Assembly: GCF_011926545.1 (NCBI RefSeq)
Contig: NZ_JAATIT010000001.1
Coordinates: forward strand, 1,010,469-1,074,468
DNA from: Sphingopyxis italica
GTDB taxonomy: Bacteria; Pseudomonadota; Alphaproteobacteria; Sphingomonadales; Sphingomonadaceae
DNA length: 64,000 bases
Reading direction: 5' to 3'
Shown here: piece by piece, positions 42,064 to 51,028 of the stretch
Layout: each line of letters starts with the position of its first letter
How positions within the stretch are numbered: position 1 is the first letter of the stretch
The notes under the pieces: generated by a model
Seen by the model: only the letters and a program-made list of their open reading frames with translations
The model's database searches: none
What the model was told of the DNA's origin: nothing
Program-made: the position numbers and the translations under genes

Positions 42064-43185
42064 CTATTCCCCCGAAACCGCACCGCCGCCCGTAAACACC
42101 CGCACATCGGCCGACAGCCCCGCGATCATATCGCGCGACGGCTTTTCGTCGAACGCGATGCGCACGGGCACGCGCTGCGTCACCTTGACCCAGTTGCCCG
42201 TCGCGTTCTGCGCCGGCAGCACCGAAAATTCGCTGCCCGTGCCCGCGCCGATCGTCAGCACATGGCCGCGCACCGTCAGCCCGGGATAGGCGTCGAAGCT
42301 GATCTCGGCGCGCTGGCCGACGCGCATGTCGGCGAGGTCGGTTTCCTTGAAATTGGCTTCGACCCACGGATGCGCGGTGTCGACCAATGTGACGGCGGGC
42401 AGTCCCGCGACCATCATCTGGCCGACCTGCAGCCGGTCCGATTGCGCGATGCGCCCCGCGCTCGGCGAACGCACCGTCGTCCGGTCGAGGTTCACCTGCG
42501 CCTGCGACCGCTGGACGCGCGCGGCCTCGACCTGCGGGTTGATTCCGCTCGACGGACCCGCGGCGAGCTTGGTGCGCGCTTCGGTGGCGGCGGCTTCGGC
42601 CTGACGGACGCGCTCGCGTGCCTGGCTGAGCGCGTGGCGCGATGCGTCATAGGCGGCTTTGGTGGTGAAGCCCTTTTCCATCAGCGCCGCCTGCCGGTCG
42701 AAATTCACCTGCGCGAACTTCACGTCCTCGCGCGCCGCGGCGATGTCGACGCTCGACGTGTTCGCGCTCGCCGACAGATTGCCCACCTCGACCTTGGCGG
42801 CGTCGATCGCCGCGGTCGCCTGCGCGACGCTCAGCGCATAGGGTTCGCCGTCGATGCGAAAGAGCAATTGCCCCTTCGCGACCTGCTGGCCATCGCGGAC
42901 GGCAACTTCGGTGATCCGCCCGCCGACCTCGGCCGCGATCGACACCTTGTCCATCTGGACATAGGCATTGTCGGTCGACACCGATCCGCCGCTCGTCAGC
43001 CACCAGACGGCACCGCCCGCGATCAGAGCGAGGGGCAGGCCGAACATCAGCAGGCGCGTGCGCCAGCTCGCCTTGGGTGCGGCTTCGGTCGCGGGCGCCG
43101 GGTCCGGCAGCGGATCGGCCTTCGGCGCGCGCTTCGGCGGCGTCGCATCTTCGGCTTGCGGGCGGGAAGGGGAGAGCTGGTCCAT
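42064..43185 (-). CDS. emrA: HlyD-family efflux adaptor
   Basis: A 373-residue inner-membrane-anchored periplasmic adaptor: cytoplasmic Pro-rich head, one helix (MFGLPLALIAGGAVWWL), then barrel-sandwich and alpha-hairpin domains (STDNAYVQMDKVSIAAEV, TTVRSPSAGRIAQSD). It links EmrB to an outer-membrane channel. The start overlaps the marR stop by one base (TGATG). Confidence 0.92.
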   Translation of the reverse strand: MDQLSPSRPQAEDATPPKRAPKADPLPDPAPATEAAPKASWRTRLLMFGLPLALIAGGAVWWLTSGGSVSTDNAYVQMDKVSIAAEVGGRITEVAVRDGQQVAKGQLLFRIDGEPYALSVAQATAAIDAAKVEVGNLSASANTSSVDIAAAREDVKFAQVNFDRQAALMEKGFTTKAAYDASRHALSQARERVRQAEAAATEARTKLAAGPSSGINPQVEAARVQRSQAQVNLDRTTVRSPSAGRIAQSDRLQVGQMMVAGLPAVTLVDTAHPWVEANFKETDLADMRVGQRAEISFDAYPGLTVRGHVLTIGAGTGSEFSVLPAQNATGNWVKVTQRVPVRIAFDEKPSRDMIAGLSADVRVFTGGGAVSGE

Positions 43186-43631
43186 CAGGCGGTCTCTTTT
43201 TCTTTTTGGCAGATGCGGCGGGACAAATTGGCGCGGACGCGTTCGACGAGGTCAATCAGCTGCTCGCGCTCGGCGGCGCTCAGCCCTTCGGTCGCTTCGG
43301 CGGTCAGCGCCTCGGCCATTTCGCGCATCCCGTTCAGCAGCGCGCCCGCGCGGGGGGTCAGGTATAGCTGCCACGCGCGGCGGTCGGCGGGGTCGGCGCG
43401 ACGCTCGACCAGTCCGGCCTCGACGAGCCGGTCGACCATCCGCGACAGCGTGATCGGCTCGACCTCGATCAATTCGGCGAGCGGGCCCTGCCTTATGCCC
43501 TCGTGACGCTTGAGGTAGGTGATCAGCCGCCACTGCAGCGCGGTGATGCCGCTATCCTTCGTGCGCGCGTTGAACGCGCGCCGGAAGAGGCGCGCGGTGT
43601 CATTCAGCAAGAATCCGATCGTTTCGTTCAT
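43185..43631 (-). CDS. MarR-family repressor of the efflux operon
   Basis: A 148-residue winged-helix regulator: GITALQWRLITYLKRHEG, LAELIEVEPITLSRMVDRL as recognition helix, and VERRADPADRRAWQLYLT as wing. First gene of marR-emrA-emrB. A 24-bp imperfect palindrome 9 bp upstream (43640-43663) is the likely autoregulatory operator. The ATG at 43631 is chosen because the upstream in-frame sequence covers that operator. Confidence 0.92.
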   Translation of the reverse strand: MNETIGFLLNDTARLFRRAFNARTKDSGITALQWRLITYLKRHEGIRQGPLAELIEVEPITLSRMVDRLVEAGLVERRADPADRRAWQLYLTPRAGALLNGMREMAEALTAEATEGLSAAEREQLIDLVERVRANLSRRICQKEKETA

Positions 43632-43639
43632 AGCGCAGC

Positions 43640-43663
43640 ATATAATAGCAACTGCTACTATAT
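43640..43663 (-). promoter_or_regulatory. MarR-type operator
   Basis: ATATAATAGCAA-CTGCTACTATAT reads as a 24-bp dyad with 20 of 24 positions symmetric, next to the marR start. The size fits a MarR dimer footprint. Confidence 0.75.
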
Positions 43664-43756
43664 TCAATCGCCCTTCGGGGTTGGCAACTGCCTCGAATAT
43701 GGTGTAAATTTCTTTACCGTGCTTGCATGGCACTATTTTTCGGGCAGGATGTGGGG

Positions 43757-44404
43757 ATGACTCTGACCGCCGACCTTTTCTGGTCCTTTCGCTCGCCGTA
43801 CAGCTATCTGGCGATTGCCCGTTATCGCGCGCTCGCCGCGAGCCATGACGTGACGATCAATTTGCGCCCGGTCTATCCGCTCGCAATCCGCCAGCCCGAC
43901 TTTTTCGAGCGCAATCACCCCAATTGGCTGAGCTACACGATGCGCGACATGATCCGTGTCGCGCAATTTCACGGCATCCCCTTCGGCCCGCCGCGTCCCG
44001 ACCCGATCGTTCAGGATTTTGCGACGCGCGCGATCGCGGCGGAGCAGCCCTATATTTATCGACTGACGCGGATGGGGCAGGCGGCGGCGCGGCGCGGCAA
44101 GGGCCTGGCCTTTGCGCATGAGGCGGGGCAACTGATCTGGGGCGGCGCGCAGGACTGGCATATCGGCGATCATCTCGCGGACGCCGCGCGCCGCGCCGGG
44201 CTCGACCTCGCCGAACTCGATGAAGAGGCGGCGCGCGACGCCGAGGCGCTCGACAATGAAATCGCCGGCAATCAGGTCGCGCTTGAAATCGCGGGTCATT
44301 GGGGCGTGCCGACGCTGGTGTTCGAAGGCGAACCCTTTTTCGGGCAGGACCGGATCGAGATGGCGAAGTGGCGCATGGAACAAAAGGGACTGCGCCCGCG
44401 CTGA
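43757..44404 (+). CDS. DsbA-fold 2-hydroxychromene-2-carboxylate isomerase-like protein
   Basis: A 215-residue thioredoxin-fold protein of the DsbA/GST-kappa group. SFRSPYSYLAIARY is the signature near the N-terminus; Ser replaces the Cys of oxidoreductases. WGVPTLVFEGEPFFGQDR is the C-terminal cis-Pro region. Members isomerise 2-hydroxychromene-2-carboxylate in naphthalene-type degradation, using glutathione; no such pathway is nearby, so the substrate is open. The ATG at 43757 is preferred because AGGA lies 8 nt upstream. Confidence 0.85.
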   Translation: MTLTADLFWSFRSPYSYLAIARYRALAASHDVTINLRPVYPLAIRQPDFFERNHPNWLSYTMRDMIRVAQFHGIPFGPPRPDPIVQDFATRAIAAEQPYIYRLTRMGQAAARRGKGLAFAHEAGQLIWGGAQDWHIGDHLADAARRAGLDLAELDEEAARDAEALDNEIAGNQVALEIAGHWGVPTLVFEGEPFFGQDRIEMAKWRMEQKGLRPR

Positions 44405-44447
44405 TCGGCGCTTGCCCGATGGCATGTCGAGAAGGCATAGCCGTCGC

Positions 44448-45200
44448 ATGACGAGCGAACCGAAGTTTTTCGAAGCGCGCGACGGCGTGCGGCTGGCGTG
44501 GCACGAGACGGGCGAAGGCGCCCCGATCATCCTGCTCCACGGGCTCTTCTCGAACGCCGAGGTCAACTGGATCAAATTCGGTACGGCGGCGCGCGTCGCG
44601 CGCGAAGGCTATCACGTGATCATGCCCGATCTCCGCGCGCATGGATCGAGCGACGCGCCGCACGAGGAGGAGCATTATCCGTCCGATGTGCTGGTGCACG
44701 ATCTGGAAGATATGGTCGCGCACCTCGGTCTGACCGAATTCGACCTCGGCGGCTTCTCGCTCGGCGCGCGGACGAGCGCGCGCGCGGTCGTTGCGGGAAT
44801 GAAGCCGCGGCGGCTGATCCTCGGCGGGATGGGCCTCGCGGGGCTTGCCGGCTGGCAGCGGCGCGGGCGCTTCTTCAAGCGGGTGATCGCCGAATATGAA
44901 AGCGCGAAACGCGGCGACGACACCTGGCTGTCGATCCAGTTCATGAAGACGATGAAGGTCGATCGCATCGCGGCGGGGCATCTGCTCGACAGCTTCACCG
45001 ACACGACGCCGGAGATGCTGGCGGCGCTGACGATGCCCGTGCTCGTCGTCTGCGGCGAACAGGACCAGGACAATGGTTCGGCCGAAGAACTGGTCGGGGC
45101 CTTGCCCGACGCACGGCTTGCGACGATTCCGGGGACGCACATGTCGAGCGTGACGCAGCCCGAGCTCGGCGAGGCGATCGCGGCCTTTCTCACGGCTTGA
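44448..45200 (+). CDS. Alpha/beta hydrolase
   Basis: A 250-residue alpha/beta-hydrolase fold protein: oxyanion region ILLHGLFSNAEVNW, nucleophile elbow GGFSLGART with the catalytic Ser, acid in VVCGEQDQDNG, and His in PGTHMSS. It is related to esterases and haloalkane-like hydrolases. It is 43 bp downstream of the isomerase-like gene and may form a unit with it. An ATG at 44424 is an alternative start. Confidence 0.88.
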   Translation: MTSEPKFFEARDGVRLAWHETGEGAPIILLHGLFSNAEVNWIKFGTAARVAREGYHVIMPDLRAHGSSDAPHEEEHYPSDVLVHDLEDMVAHLGLTEFDLGGFSLGARTSARAVVAGMKPRRLILGGMGLAGLAGWQRRGRFFKRVIAEYESAKRGDDTWLSIQFMKTMKVDRIAAGHLLDSFTDTTPEMLAALTMPVLVVCGEQDQDNGSAEELVGALPDARLATIPGTHMSSVTQPELGEAIAAFLTA

Positions 45201-45275
45201 CCGGACTCGCCGCAAGCGCCTAGCTGTTCTCATTGCGCCGCAGAGCGCTGAAATAACATTCCAGAGGACGCACCC

Positions 45276-47114
45276 ATGAAAGCCATGATTTCGACGCTGT
45301 CGCTTGCCCTGTCGCTCGCGGTGGCGGCCCCCGCCTTTGCGCAAACCGCACCCGCCGCCGCCCCTGCCGCCGCCCCCACCGCTGCCGACGCCGACACCTT
45401 CATCGCCGGGGTCGAGAAGGATCTGTTCGACTATACGGTCGAGGCGAGCCAGGTGAACTGGGTCAATTCGACCTATATCACCGAGGATACCGACGCGATG
45501 GCGGCGCGGATCAACGCGGTCGGCACCGAAAAGTCGGTCAAATATGCGCTCGAGGCCGCGAAATATATGAATGTCGCGGGGCTCAGCGCCGACACCAGGC
45601 GCAAGCTCGACATATTGCGCAACGGCATCGTGCTGCCCGCGCCGACGACGCCGGGCGCCGCGACCGAACTCAACCAGATCGCGACCGACCTGCAGTCGCA
45701 ATATGGCAAGGGCCGCGGCACGCTGAACGGCAAGGAAATTTCGGGCTCGGACATCGAGGCCGAGATGGGCAATCTCGAGAACACGCCGGCGCAATTCGCC
45801 GAAATGTGGACGAGCTGGCACGACAAGGTCGGCGCGCCGATGAAGGACGATTATGCGCGCATGGTCAGTATCGCCAACGAAGGCGCGAAGGAACTGGGCT
45901 TCGCCGACACCGGCGCGATGTGGCGCTCGGGTTACGACATGCCGCCCGAGGAGTTCGCCCAGCTGACCGAGAAGATCTGGCAGGACATGAAGCCGCTTTA
46001 TGTCGCGCTCCACACCTATGTCCGCTGGAAACTCAACGAGAAATATGGCGACGCGGTGCAGCCCAGGACCGGCCCGATCCGCGCCGATCTGCTCGGCAAT
46101 ATGTGGGCGCAGGAATGGGGCAATATCTACCCGCTCGTCGCACCCGCGGGGACCGGCGACCTTGGTTATGACATCGGCGACCTGCTGACCGCGCAGGGCA
46201 AGACCCCGCTCGACATGGTGAAGGCGGGCGAGAATTTCTATTCGTCGCTCGGCATGGCGCCGCTGCCCGAAACCTTCTGGAAGCGCAGCCAGTTCCTGAA
46301 GCCCGCCGACCGCGAGGTCGTGTGCCACGCCTCGGCGTGGGATGTCGACAACAAGGACGATATCCGCATCAAGATGTGCATCAAGGTGAATGCCGACGAC
46401 TTCATCACCATCCACCACGAGCTCGGCCACAATTATTACCAGCGCGCCTATAACAAGCAGCCGTTCCTCTATTTGAACGGCGCGAACGACGGCTTCCACG
46501 AGGCGATCGGCGATTTCGTCGCGTTGTCGATCACCCCGCAATATCTCGTCGACATCGGCCTGCTCGACAAGGCGAAGGTGCCGAGCGCCGACAAGGATAT
46601 CGGCCTGCTGCTGCGGCAGGCGATGGACAAGGTCGCCTTCCTGCCCTTCGGCCTGCTCGTCGACCGCTGGCGCTGGGGCGTCTTCGACGGCACGATCCAG
46701 CCCGCCGATTACAACAAGGCGTGGACCGAGCTGCGCACGCAATATCAGGGCATCGTCCCCCCGGGCGAACGGCCGGCGAATGCGTTCGACGCGGGCGCGA
46801 AATTCCATATCCCGGGCAACACGCCCTACACGCGCTATTTCCTTGCGCGCGTGCTGCAGTTCCAATTCTATCAGGCGGCGTGCAAGCAGGCGGGCTGGAA
46901 GGGGCCGCTTCACCGCTGCTCCTTCTACGGCAACAAGGAAGTCGGCGCGAAATTGAACGCGATGCTCGAAATGGGCGCGTCGAAGCCGTGGCCCGATGCG
47001 CTCCAGGCCTTCACCGGCAGCCGCGAGATGTCGGGCAAGGCGATGGCCGACTATTTCGCGCCGCTGAAGACATGGCTCGACGAACAGAACAAGGGCAAAC
47101 CGCAGGGCTGGTAA
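45276..47114 (+). CDS. M2-family dipeptidyl carboxypeptidase (ACE-like)
   Basis: A 612-residue secreted zinc peptidase. Signal peptide to about residue 23 (APAFAQT), then an Ala/Pro-rich linker. The zinc motif HELGH is at 381-385, with the third ligand Glu in NDGFHEAIGD. The overall length and WTSWHDKVG and GNTPYTRYFLARVLQFQF match bacterial M2 peptidases of the angiotensin-converting-enzyme family. It releases C-terminal dipeptides in the periplasm. It ends with a strong terminator. Confidence 0.95.
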   Translation: MKAMISTLSLALSLAVAAPAFAQTAPAAAPAAAPTAADADTFIAGVEKDLFDYTVEASQVNWVNSTYITEDTDAMAARINAVGTEKSVKYALEAAKYMNVAGLSADTRRKLDILRNGIVLPAPTTPGAATELNQIATDLQSQYGKGRGTLNGKEISGSDIEAEMGNLENTPAQFAEMWTSWHDKVGAPMKDDYARMVSIANEGAKELGFADTGAMWRSGYDMPPEEFAQLTEKIWQDMKPLYVALHTYVRWKLNEKYGDAVQPRTGPIRADLLGNMWAQEWGNIYPLVAPAGTGDLGYDIGDLLTAQGKTPLDMVKAGENFYSSLGMAPLPETFWKRSQFLKPADREVVCHASAWDVDNKDDIRIKMCIKVNADDFITIHHELGHNYYQRAYNKQPFLYLNGANDGFHEAIGDFVALSITPQYLVDIGLLDKAKVPSADKDIGLLLRQAMDKVAFLPFGLLVDRWRWGVFDGTIQPADYNKAWTELRTQYQGIVPPGERPANAFDAGAKFHIPGNTPYTRYFLARVLQFQFYQAACKQAGWKGPLHRCSFYGNKEVGAKLNAMLEMGASKPWPDALQAFTGSREMSGKAMADYFAPLKTWLDEQNKGKPQGW

Positions 47115-47135
47115 GCCGGGGTCGATCCCGAATGA

Positions 47136-47167
47136 AAGGCCGGGGTGGCGACGCCCCGGCCTTTTTT
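47136..47167. terminator. Bidirectional rho-independent terminator
   Basis: AAGGCCGGGG and CCCCGGCCTT form a 10-bp stem with an 8-nt loop, followed by T's on the plus strand and preceded by A's. It ends the M2 peptidase gene and abuts the stop of the convergent arsR-type gene. Confidence 0.9.
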
Positions 47168-47492
47168 ATTGCGCCTCGACCGCCTGTTTGAAGCGTGCCA
47201 GCCGCGCGCTCGCCGCCGCCGCGTGCGGGCCGATCCAGCGGTCGTGGATGTCCTGGATCGGCACCGCGTTGAGGTGGTTCCAGCGGGTGCGGCCACGGCG
47301 CTCGGCGATGACGAGGCCGGCCTCCTCCAGCACTTTCAAATGCTGCATCACCGTACAACGGTCGATGTCGGCAAAATGGCCGCACAGCGCGCCGGTCGTC
47401 AGCGGCTGGTCCTTGAGATCGTCCAATATCTGGCGCCGGATCGGCGAGGCGAGCGCCTTGAACGTCGCGTCGAACTGGTCGTGAATTGACAT
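47166..47492 (-). CDS. ArsR-family transcriptional regulator
   Basis: A 108-residue winged-helix regulator: FKALASPIRRQILDDLKDQP, then TTGALCGHFADIDRCTVMQHLKVLEEAGLV. No paired metal-binding cysteines of the ArsR type are obvious, so it is probably of the subgroup paired with SRPBCC proteins. The ATG at 47492 is used; another at 47510 would cover the dyad 47491-47510. It diverges from the SRPBCC gene. Confidence 0.9.
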   Translation of the reverse strand: MSIHDQFDATFKALASPIRRQILDDLKDQPLTTGALCGHFADIDRCTVMQHLKVLEEAGLVIAERRGRTRWNHLNAVPIQDIHDRWIGPHAAAASARLARFKQAVEAQ

Positions 47493-47510
47493 GTTATATA
47501 AATATAACAT
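47491..47510. promoter_or_regulatory. ArsR-type operator in the divergent promoter
   Basis: ATGTTATAT and ATATAACAT form a 9-bp perfect dyad with 2 central bases. It spans the regulator's start region and lies 30 bp from the SRPBCC gene. Confidence 0.7.
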
Positions 47511-47540
47511 AAAAAGAGGCGACTCAAGCGGAGAATGGAC

Positions 47541-48023
47541 ATGGAACTGAAATTCAGGGTCGCGGCGCGGATCGCGAAGCCGGTGCACGACGTGTTCGAG
47601 GCGGTTGCCGATCCGGCTAAACTGTCGCATTATTTCACGACGGGCGGCGCCAAGGGCCGGCTCGAGACCGGCGCGACGGTGGAGTGGGACTTCCACGATT
47701 TTCCCGGCGCCTTTCCGGTCTGGGTGATCGAGGTGGTCGAGGACGAGAAGATCGTTCTCGAATGGCAAGCGAGCGAAGGCGAGCCCCACAATGTCGAGGG
47801 CGGCGAGCAGAAGGACAGCGATTATCGCACCAAGGTGACGATGCGCTTCAAGTCGCTCGACGACGGGCGCACGCTCGTCGAGATCGCCGAAGAGGGCTGG
47901 CGCGAGAATCAGGGCGCGCTCAGCGCCTCCTACGGCAATTGCCAGGGCTGGTCGCAGATGCTCTGCGCGCTGAAAGCGTGGATCGAGCACGGCATCAACC
48001 TGCGCGAGGGCATGTATGTTTGA
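47541..48023 (+). CDS. SRPBCC (AHSA1/START-like) domain protein
   Basis: A 160-residue helix-grip protein of the AHSA1-like group: RIAKPVHDVFEAVADPAKLSHYFTTGG at the start and NCQGWSQMLCALKAWIEHG at the end. The ATG at 47541 has GGAGA 7 nt upstream, better than the ATG at 47535. These proteins bind hydrophobic ligands or act as cochaperone-like domains, and commonly pair with a divergent ArsR regulator as here. Confidence 0.88.
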   Translation: MELKFRVAARIAKPVHDVFEAVADPAKLSHYFTTGGAKGRLETGATVEWDFHDFPGAFPVWVIEVVEDEKIVLEWQASEGEPHNVEGGEQKDSDYRTKVTMRFKSLDDGRTLVEIAEEGWRENQGALSASYGNCQGWSQMLCALKAWIEHGINLREGMYV

Positions 48024-48088
48024 GGTGCGCTGGCGCCTTCCTGGTTGAATGTCGGCTTTGGGGGCGGTGAGCGGACAGGCCAAAGATT

Positions 48089-48167
48089 CGTCATTCCCGC
48101 GAAAGCGGGAACCCAGCGCGGGATCAGCCTACGCGCGCTCTGGATCCCCGCTTTCGCGGGGACGACG
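48089..48167. repeat. Family B-like palindrome, diverged copy
   Basis: Outer arms CCCGCGAAAGCGGGAACCCA and GGATCCCCGCTTTCGCGGGG frame a GCGCG-rich centre. It has the GCGAA-GC arm of the B family but a different inner arm. With the next element it fills the 306-bp gap 48024-48329, which has no gene. Confidence 0.7.
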
Positions 48168-48214
48168 ATGTAAGAGACGGCAACAAACGGTCGTTTTCTG
48201 CCGCTCCTCTCTCT

Positions 48215-48296
48215 CCGTTCGTGTCGAGCGAAGTCGAGACACCCATCGAACTTGCGCCACCCCGATGGGCATCTCGACTTCGCTCGATGCGAACGG
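48215..48296. repeat. Family A palindromic element, short copy
   Basis: CCGTTCGTGTCGAGCGAAG on one side and CTTCGCTCGATGCGAACGG on the other are nearly exact complements. It lacks the TATCCTGAGC block of the longer copies. It is 33 bp from the amn stop and may act as a 3' structure. Confidence 0.78.
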
Positions 48297-48329
48297 ATTG
48301 GGTTAAGTTGTTGTGTCTATTATCGGCCG

Positions 48330-49811
48330 TTACCGGAACGGCGGCTCGTTGAAGGCGCGCAATTTCCGGCTATGCAGCTTGGCGCCCTCGTCGCGCATCG
48401 TCTCGCACGCGCGGATGCCGATCTGGAGGTGCGCGGCGATCGCTTCCTCATAGAAGCGGTTCGCCTGTCCGGGCAGCTTGAGTTCGCCGTGGAGCGGCTT
48501 GTCGCTGACGCAGAGCAAGGTGCCGTAGGGGACGCGGAAGCGGTAGCCCTGCGCCGCGATCGTCGCGCTTTCCATATCGATGCCGATCGCGCGCGATTGC
48601 GAAAAGCGCAGCGCGCTGTCGGTGTAGCGCAGTTCCCAGTTGCGGTCGTCGGTGGTGACGACGGTGCCGGTGCGCATCCGTTTTTTAAGGTCGGCGCCGG
48701 TCGCGCCCGATACCGTTTCGGCGGCGGTCGCGAGCGCGACCTGCACTTCGGCGATCGGCGGGATCGGGATCGCGACCGGCAGCACCGCGTCGAGGATATG
48801 ATCGTCGCGAAGATAGGCGTGCGCGAGCACATAATCGCCGATGCGCTGGCTGGGGCGCAACCCGCCGCAGTGGCCGATCATCAGCCACGCCTCGGGCCGC
48901 AACACCGCGAGATGGTCGCAGATCGTCTTGGCGTTCGACGGGCCGACGCCGATGTTGACGAGCGTGATGCCGCCGCCATCGGGCGCGATGAGGTGATAGG
49001 CGGGCATCTGGTGCCGCCGCCAGGCGCTGTCGGCGACGAGCGCGCTCGCGTTGACGCCGGGCTGGTCCACGTAAAGCCCCGCGGCGCCGGCGAGCGCGGT
49101 GTAGCGCCCTTGGCCGACCTGCGCGCCCGCCCAGGCGACGAATTCGTCGACATAGCGGTGGTAGTTGGTGAACAGGATGTAGCGTTGAAAATGTTCGGGC
49201 GCGGTGCCGGTGTAATGACGGAGGCGCGCGAGCGAGAAGTCGGTGCGCAGCGCGTCGAACAGCGCGAGCGGCTGCGATGCGGTCGGATCCGCGCCGAACA
49301 GGCCGTCGGCGAGCTCGTCGCCGATGTCGGCCAATTCCGTGGTCGGGAAATGGCGCGCAAGTTCGAGCGGGGTGACGCCGCCCATGTCCGACCCGTCGCT
49401 GGCGTCGAGCACATAGGGGAAGGGAATCTGCTGCCCCGTATGCTTCACCTCGAGCGTGATGTCATAGTGGCGCGCGAGGAGCATCAGCTGGTCGCGGAGA
49501 TAGTCGGCGAAGAGGTCGGGGCGCGTCACCGTGGTTTCGAAGACGCCCGCGCGTTCGAAGCGGCCGAAGGAGAGATTATGCCCCTTCTGTCCCTCGCGCT
49601 GTTCGCCGGTGGTGGTGAGCCGGATCGCCGGATAGTCGAACAGACCCTTCGCGGCGGCGTCGGCGGGCGGCAGCGTGCGATCGCGGACATAGGCGGCGAT
49701 GGCGAATTTGAGATTGGTGACCGACGTGCGGAACGCGGTTTGAAGTTCGGCGATGATGTCGTCGACGAGCGCGGTGGGGTCGGTTGGGTCTTGCGATGAG
49801 TTGGATGTCAT
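48330..49811 (-). CDS. amn: AMP nucleosidase
   Basis: A 493-residue enzyme that hydrolyses AMP to adenine and ribose 5-phosphate. It shows the two-part Amn architecture: N-terminal domain with RLTTTGEQREGQKGHNLSFG, then a nucleoside-phosphorylase-like domain with VNIGVGPSNAKTICDHLAVL, MIGHCGGLRPSQRIGDYVL and GIDMESATIAAQ. Length is as expected. Downstream of the peroxiredoxin on the same strand but apparently a separate unit. Confidence 0.94.
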   Translation of the reverse strand: MTSNSSQDPTDPTALVDDIIAELQTAFRTSVTNLKFAIAAYVRDRTLPPADAAAKGLFDYPAIRLTTTGEQREGQKGHNLSFGRFERAGVFETTVTRPDLFADYLRDQLMLLARHYDITLEVKHTGQQIPFPYVLDASDGSDMGGVTPLELARHFPTTELADIGDELADGLFGADPTASQPLALFDALRTDFSLARLRHYTGTAPEHFQRYILFTNYHRYVDEFVAWAGAQVGQGRYTALAGAAGLYVDQPGVNASALVADSAWRRHQMPAYHLIAPDGGGITLVNIGVGPSNAKTICDHLAVLRPEAWLMIGHCGGLRPSQRIGDYVLAHAYLRDDHILDAVLPVAIPIPPIAEVQVALATAAETVSGATGADLKKRMRTGTVVTTDDRNWELRYTDSALRFSQSRAIGIDMESATIAAQGYRFRVPYGTLLCVSDKPLHGELKLPGQANRFYEEAIAAHLQIGIRACETMRDEGAKLHSRKLRAFNEPPFR

Positions 49812-49901
49812 CGCGTCGCTGTTGCATGAAAATGTGACAAAAGGGAAGGGCTGGTGGGAAAGCTCCTCCCCATCGCGCAGCGTTGGGGAGGATCCAGGCT
49901 T

Positions 49902-50384
49902 TTACAGCTGTTCGAGCATATGGTCGGCGCTCGACACCTTGAATTCGCCCGGGGCCTCGACATTGAGCTGTTCGACGACGCCGTCGTTGACGATCATCGA
50001 GAAACGCTGGCCGCGCTTGCCCATGCCGAAGGCGGTGCCGTCCATGGTCAGGCCCACGGCGTCGGCGAAGGCGCCATTGCCGTCGGCGAGCATGGTGACG
50101 GCCTCGCCGGCATTGGCATTCTTGCTCCACGCGCCCATCACGAAGGCGTCGTTGACCGCGGTGCAGACGATCTCGTCGACGCCCTTGGCCTTGAGATCCT
50201 CGGCCTTGTCGACGAAGCCTGGCAGATGCTTGGCCGAGCAGGTCGGCGTGAAAGCGCCGGGGACCGAGAAGAGCGCAACCCTGCGGCCCTTGAAATAATC
50301 GGCGGTATTGACCTGCTCGGGTCCGTTTTCGGTGACCTTCACAAAGGTCGCGTCGGGGAGCTTGTCTCCGGTCTGGATCGTCAT
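49902..50384 (-). CDS. Peroxiredoxin (Prx5-type)
   Basis: A 160-residue thiol peroxidase. Peroxidatic Cys49 lies in VPGAFTPTCSAKHLPGF, the Prx5 signature, with Arg and Thr in the pocket. No clear resolving Cys partner is seen apart from one near residue 73 (EIVCTAV), so glutathione or glutaredoxin may reduce it. The ATG at 50384 with AAAGGA upstream is preferred over an ATG at 50393. Confidence 0.92.
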   Translation of the reverse strand: MTIQTGDKLPDATFVKVTENGPEQVNTADYFKGRRVALFSVPGAFTPTCSAKHLPGFVDKAEDLKAKGVDEIVCTAVNDAFVMGAWSKNANAGEAVTMLADGNGAFADAVGLTMDGTAFGMGKRGQRFSMIVNDGVVEQLNVEAPGEFKVSSADHMLEQL

Positions 50385-50531
50385 GGTCGGCATCCTTTCG
50401 CTTGAGGGGATTTCGGTCGCGCCGACATCGGGTGCGCCGGTCGCCAAGTCAAGGATGAGCAAGGACGGGGTGGTCATTTGGCGGGGGCGACGGATTGTAT
50501 TAACGACCGCCCACCATCCCAAGGCGGGGCG

Positions 50532-51026
50532 CTATTCGACGAACGCCGCTTCCACCGTCACGCCGTCGGCGTTCCATGCCGGCACCGCGCGCGCATTCAT
50601 CGGCACCATGAAGCGTTTGCCGCCCGGTTTCTCGATTTCGAGGATGTCGCCCGCGCCGAAATTCTCGACCGCGGCGACATGGCCGATCGCGGCGCCGTCG
50701 GTCGACACGCACGGCAGGCCGAGCAGGTCGTGGTGATAATATTCGCCTTCGCCCAAGGCGGGCAGCGCCGAGCGCGGGACGGTGAGCAACGTGCCACGCA
50801 GCGTCTCGGCGGCGCCGCGGTCGGTGATTTCGACGAAAGTAGCGACCGCGCCCTGATTGGCGGGGCGCACCGATTTCAGGGTCAGCTTGCGGTCGCCAGC
50901 CTCGAAAACGGAAAAGGCGCGGAGAGCCTCCGCGCCTTCGCCGAACAATTTGAGGCGCACCTCGCCCCGCACCCCATGCGCGCCGGCGATGGCGGCGAGG
51001 GTGACGGGGCGATTCGCGTCGGCCAA
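50532..51026 (-). CDS. rimM: 16S rRNA processing protein RimM
   Basis: A 164-residue assembly factor for the 30S head, binding S19. The N-terminal beta barrel (IAGAHGVRGEVRLKLFGE) and the PRC-barrel (YYHHDLLGLPCVSTDG, FMVPMNARAVP) are clear. The start is a TTG at 51026, 2 bp after the rpsP stop, with AAGG upstream. In most bacteria trmD follows; here it does not. Confidence 0.94.
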   Translation of the reverse strand: MADANRPVTLAAIAGAHGVRGEVRLKLFGEGAEALRAFSVFEAGDRKLTLKSVRPANQGAVATFVEITDRGAAETLRGTLLTVPRSALPALGEGEYYHHDLLGLPCVSTDGAAIGHVAAVENFGAGDILEIEKPGGKRFMVPMNARAVPAWNADGVTVEAAFVE

Positions 51027-51028
51027 GG

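Noticed and set aside
48330-49799. A 500-residue plus-strand frame antisense to amn
   Set aside because: Amn is complete with family motifs; the antisense frame has no domain, leader or ribosome-binding site.
49860-49895. CCTCCCCA/TGGGGAGG hairpin downstream of the peroxiredoxin as a terminator
   Set aside because: The stem is fair but no T-run follows on the minus strand; it may be a partial repeat instead.
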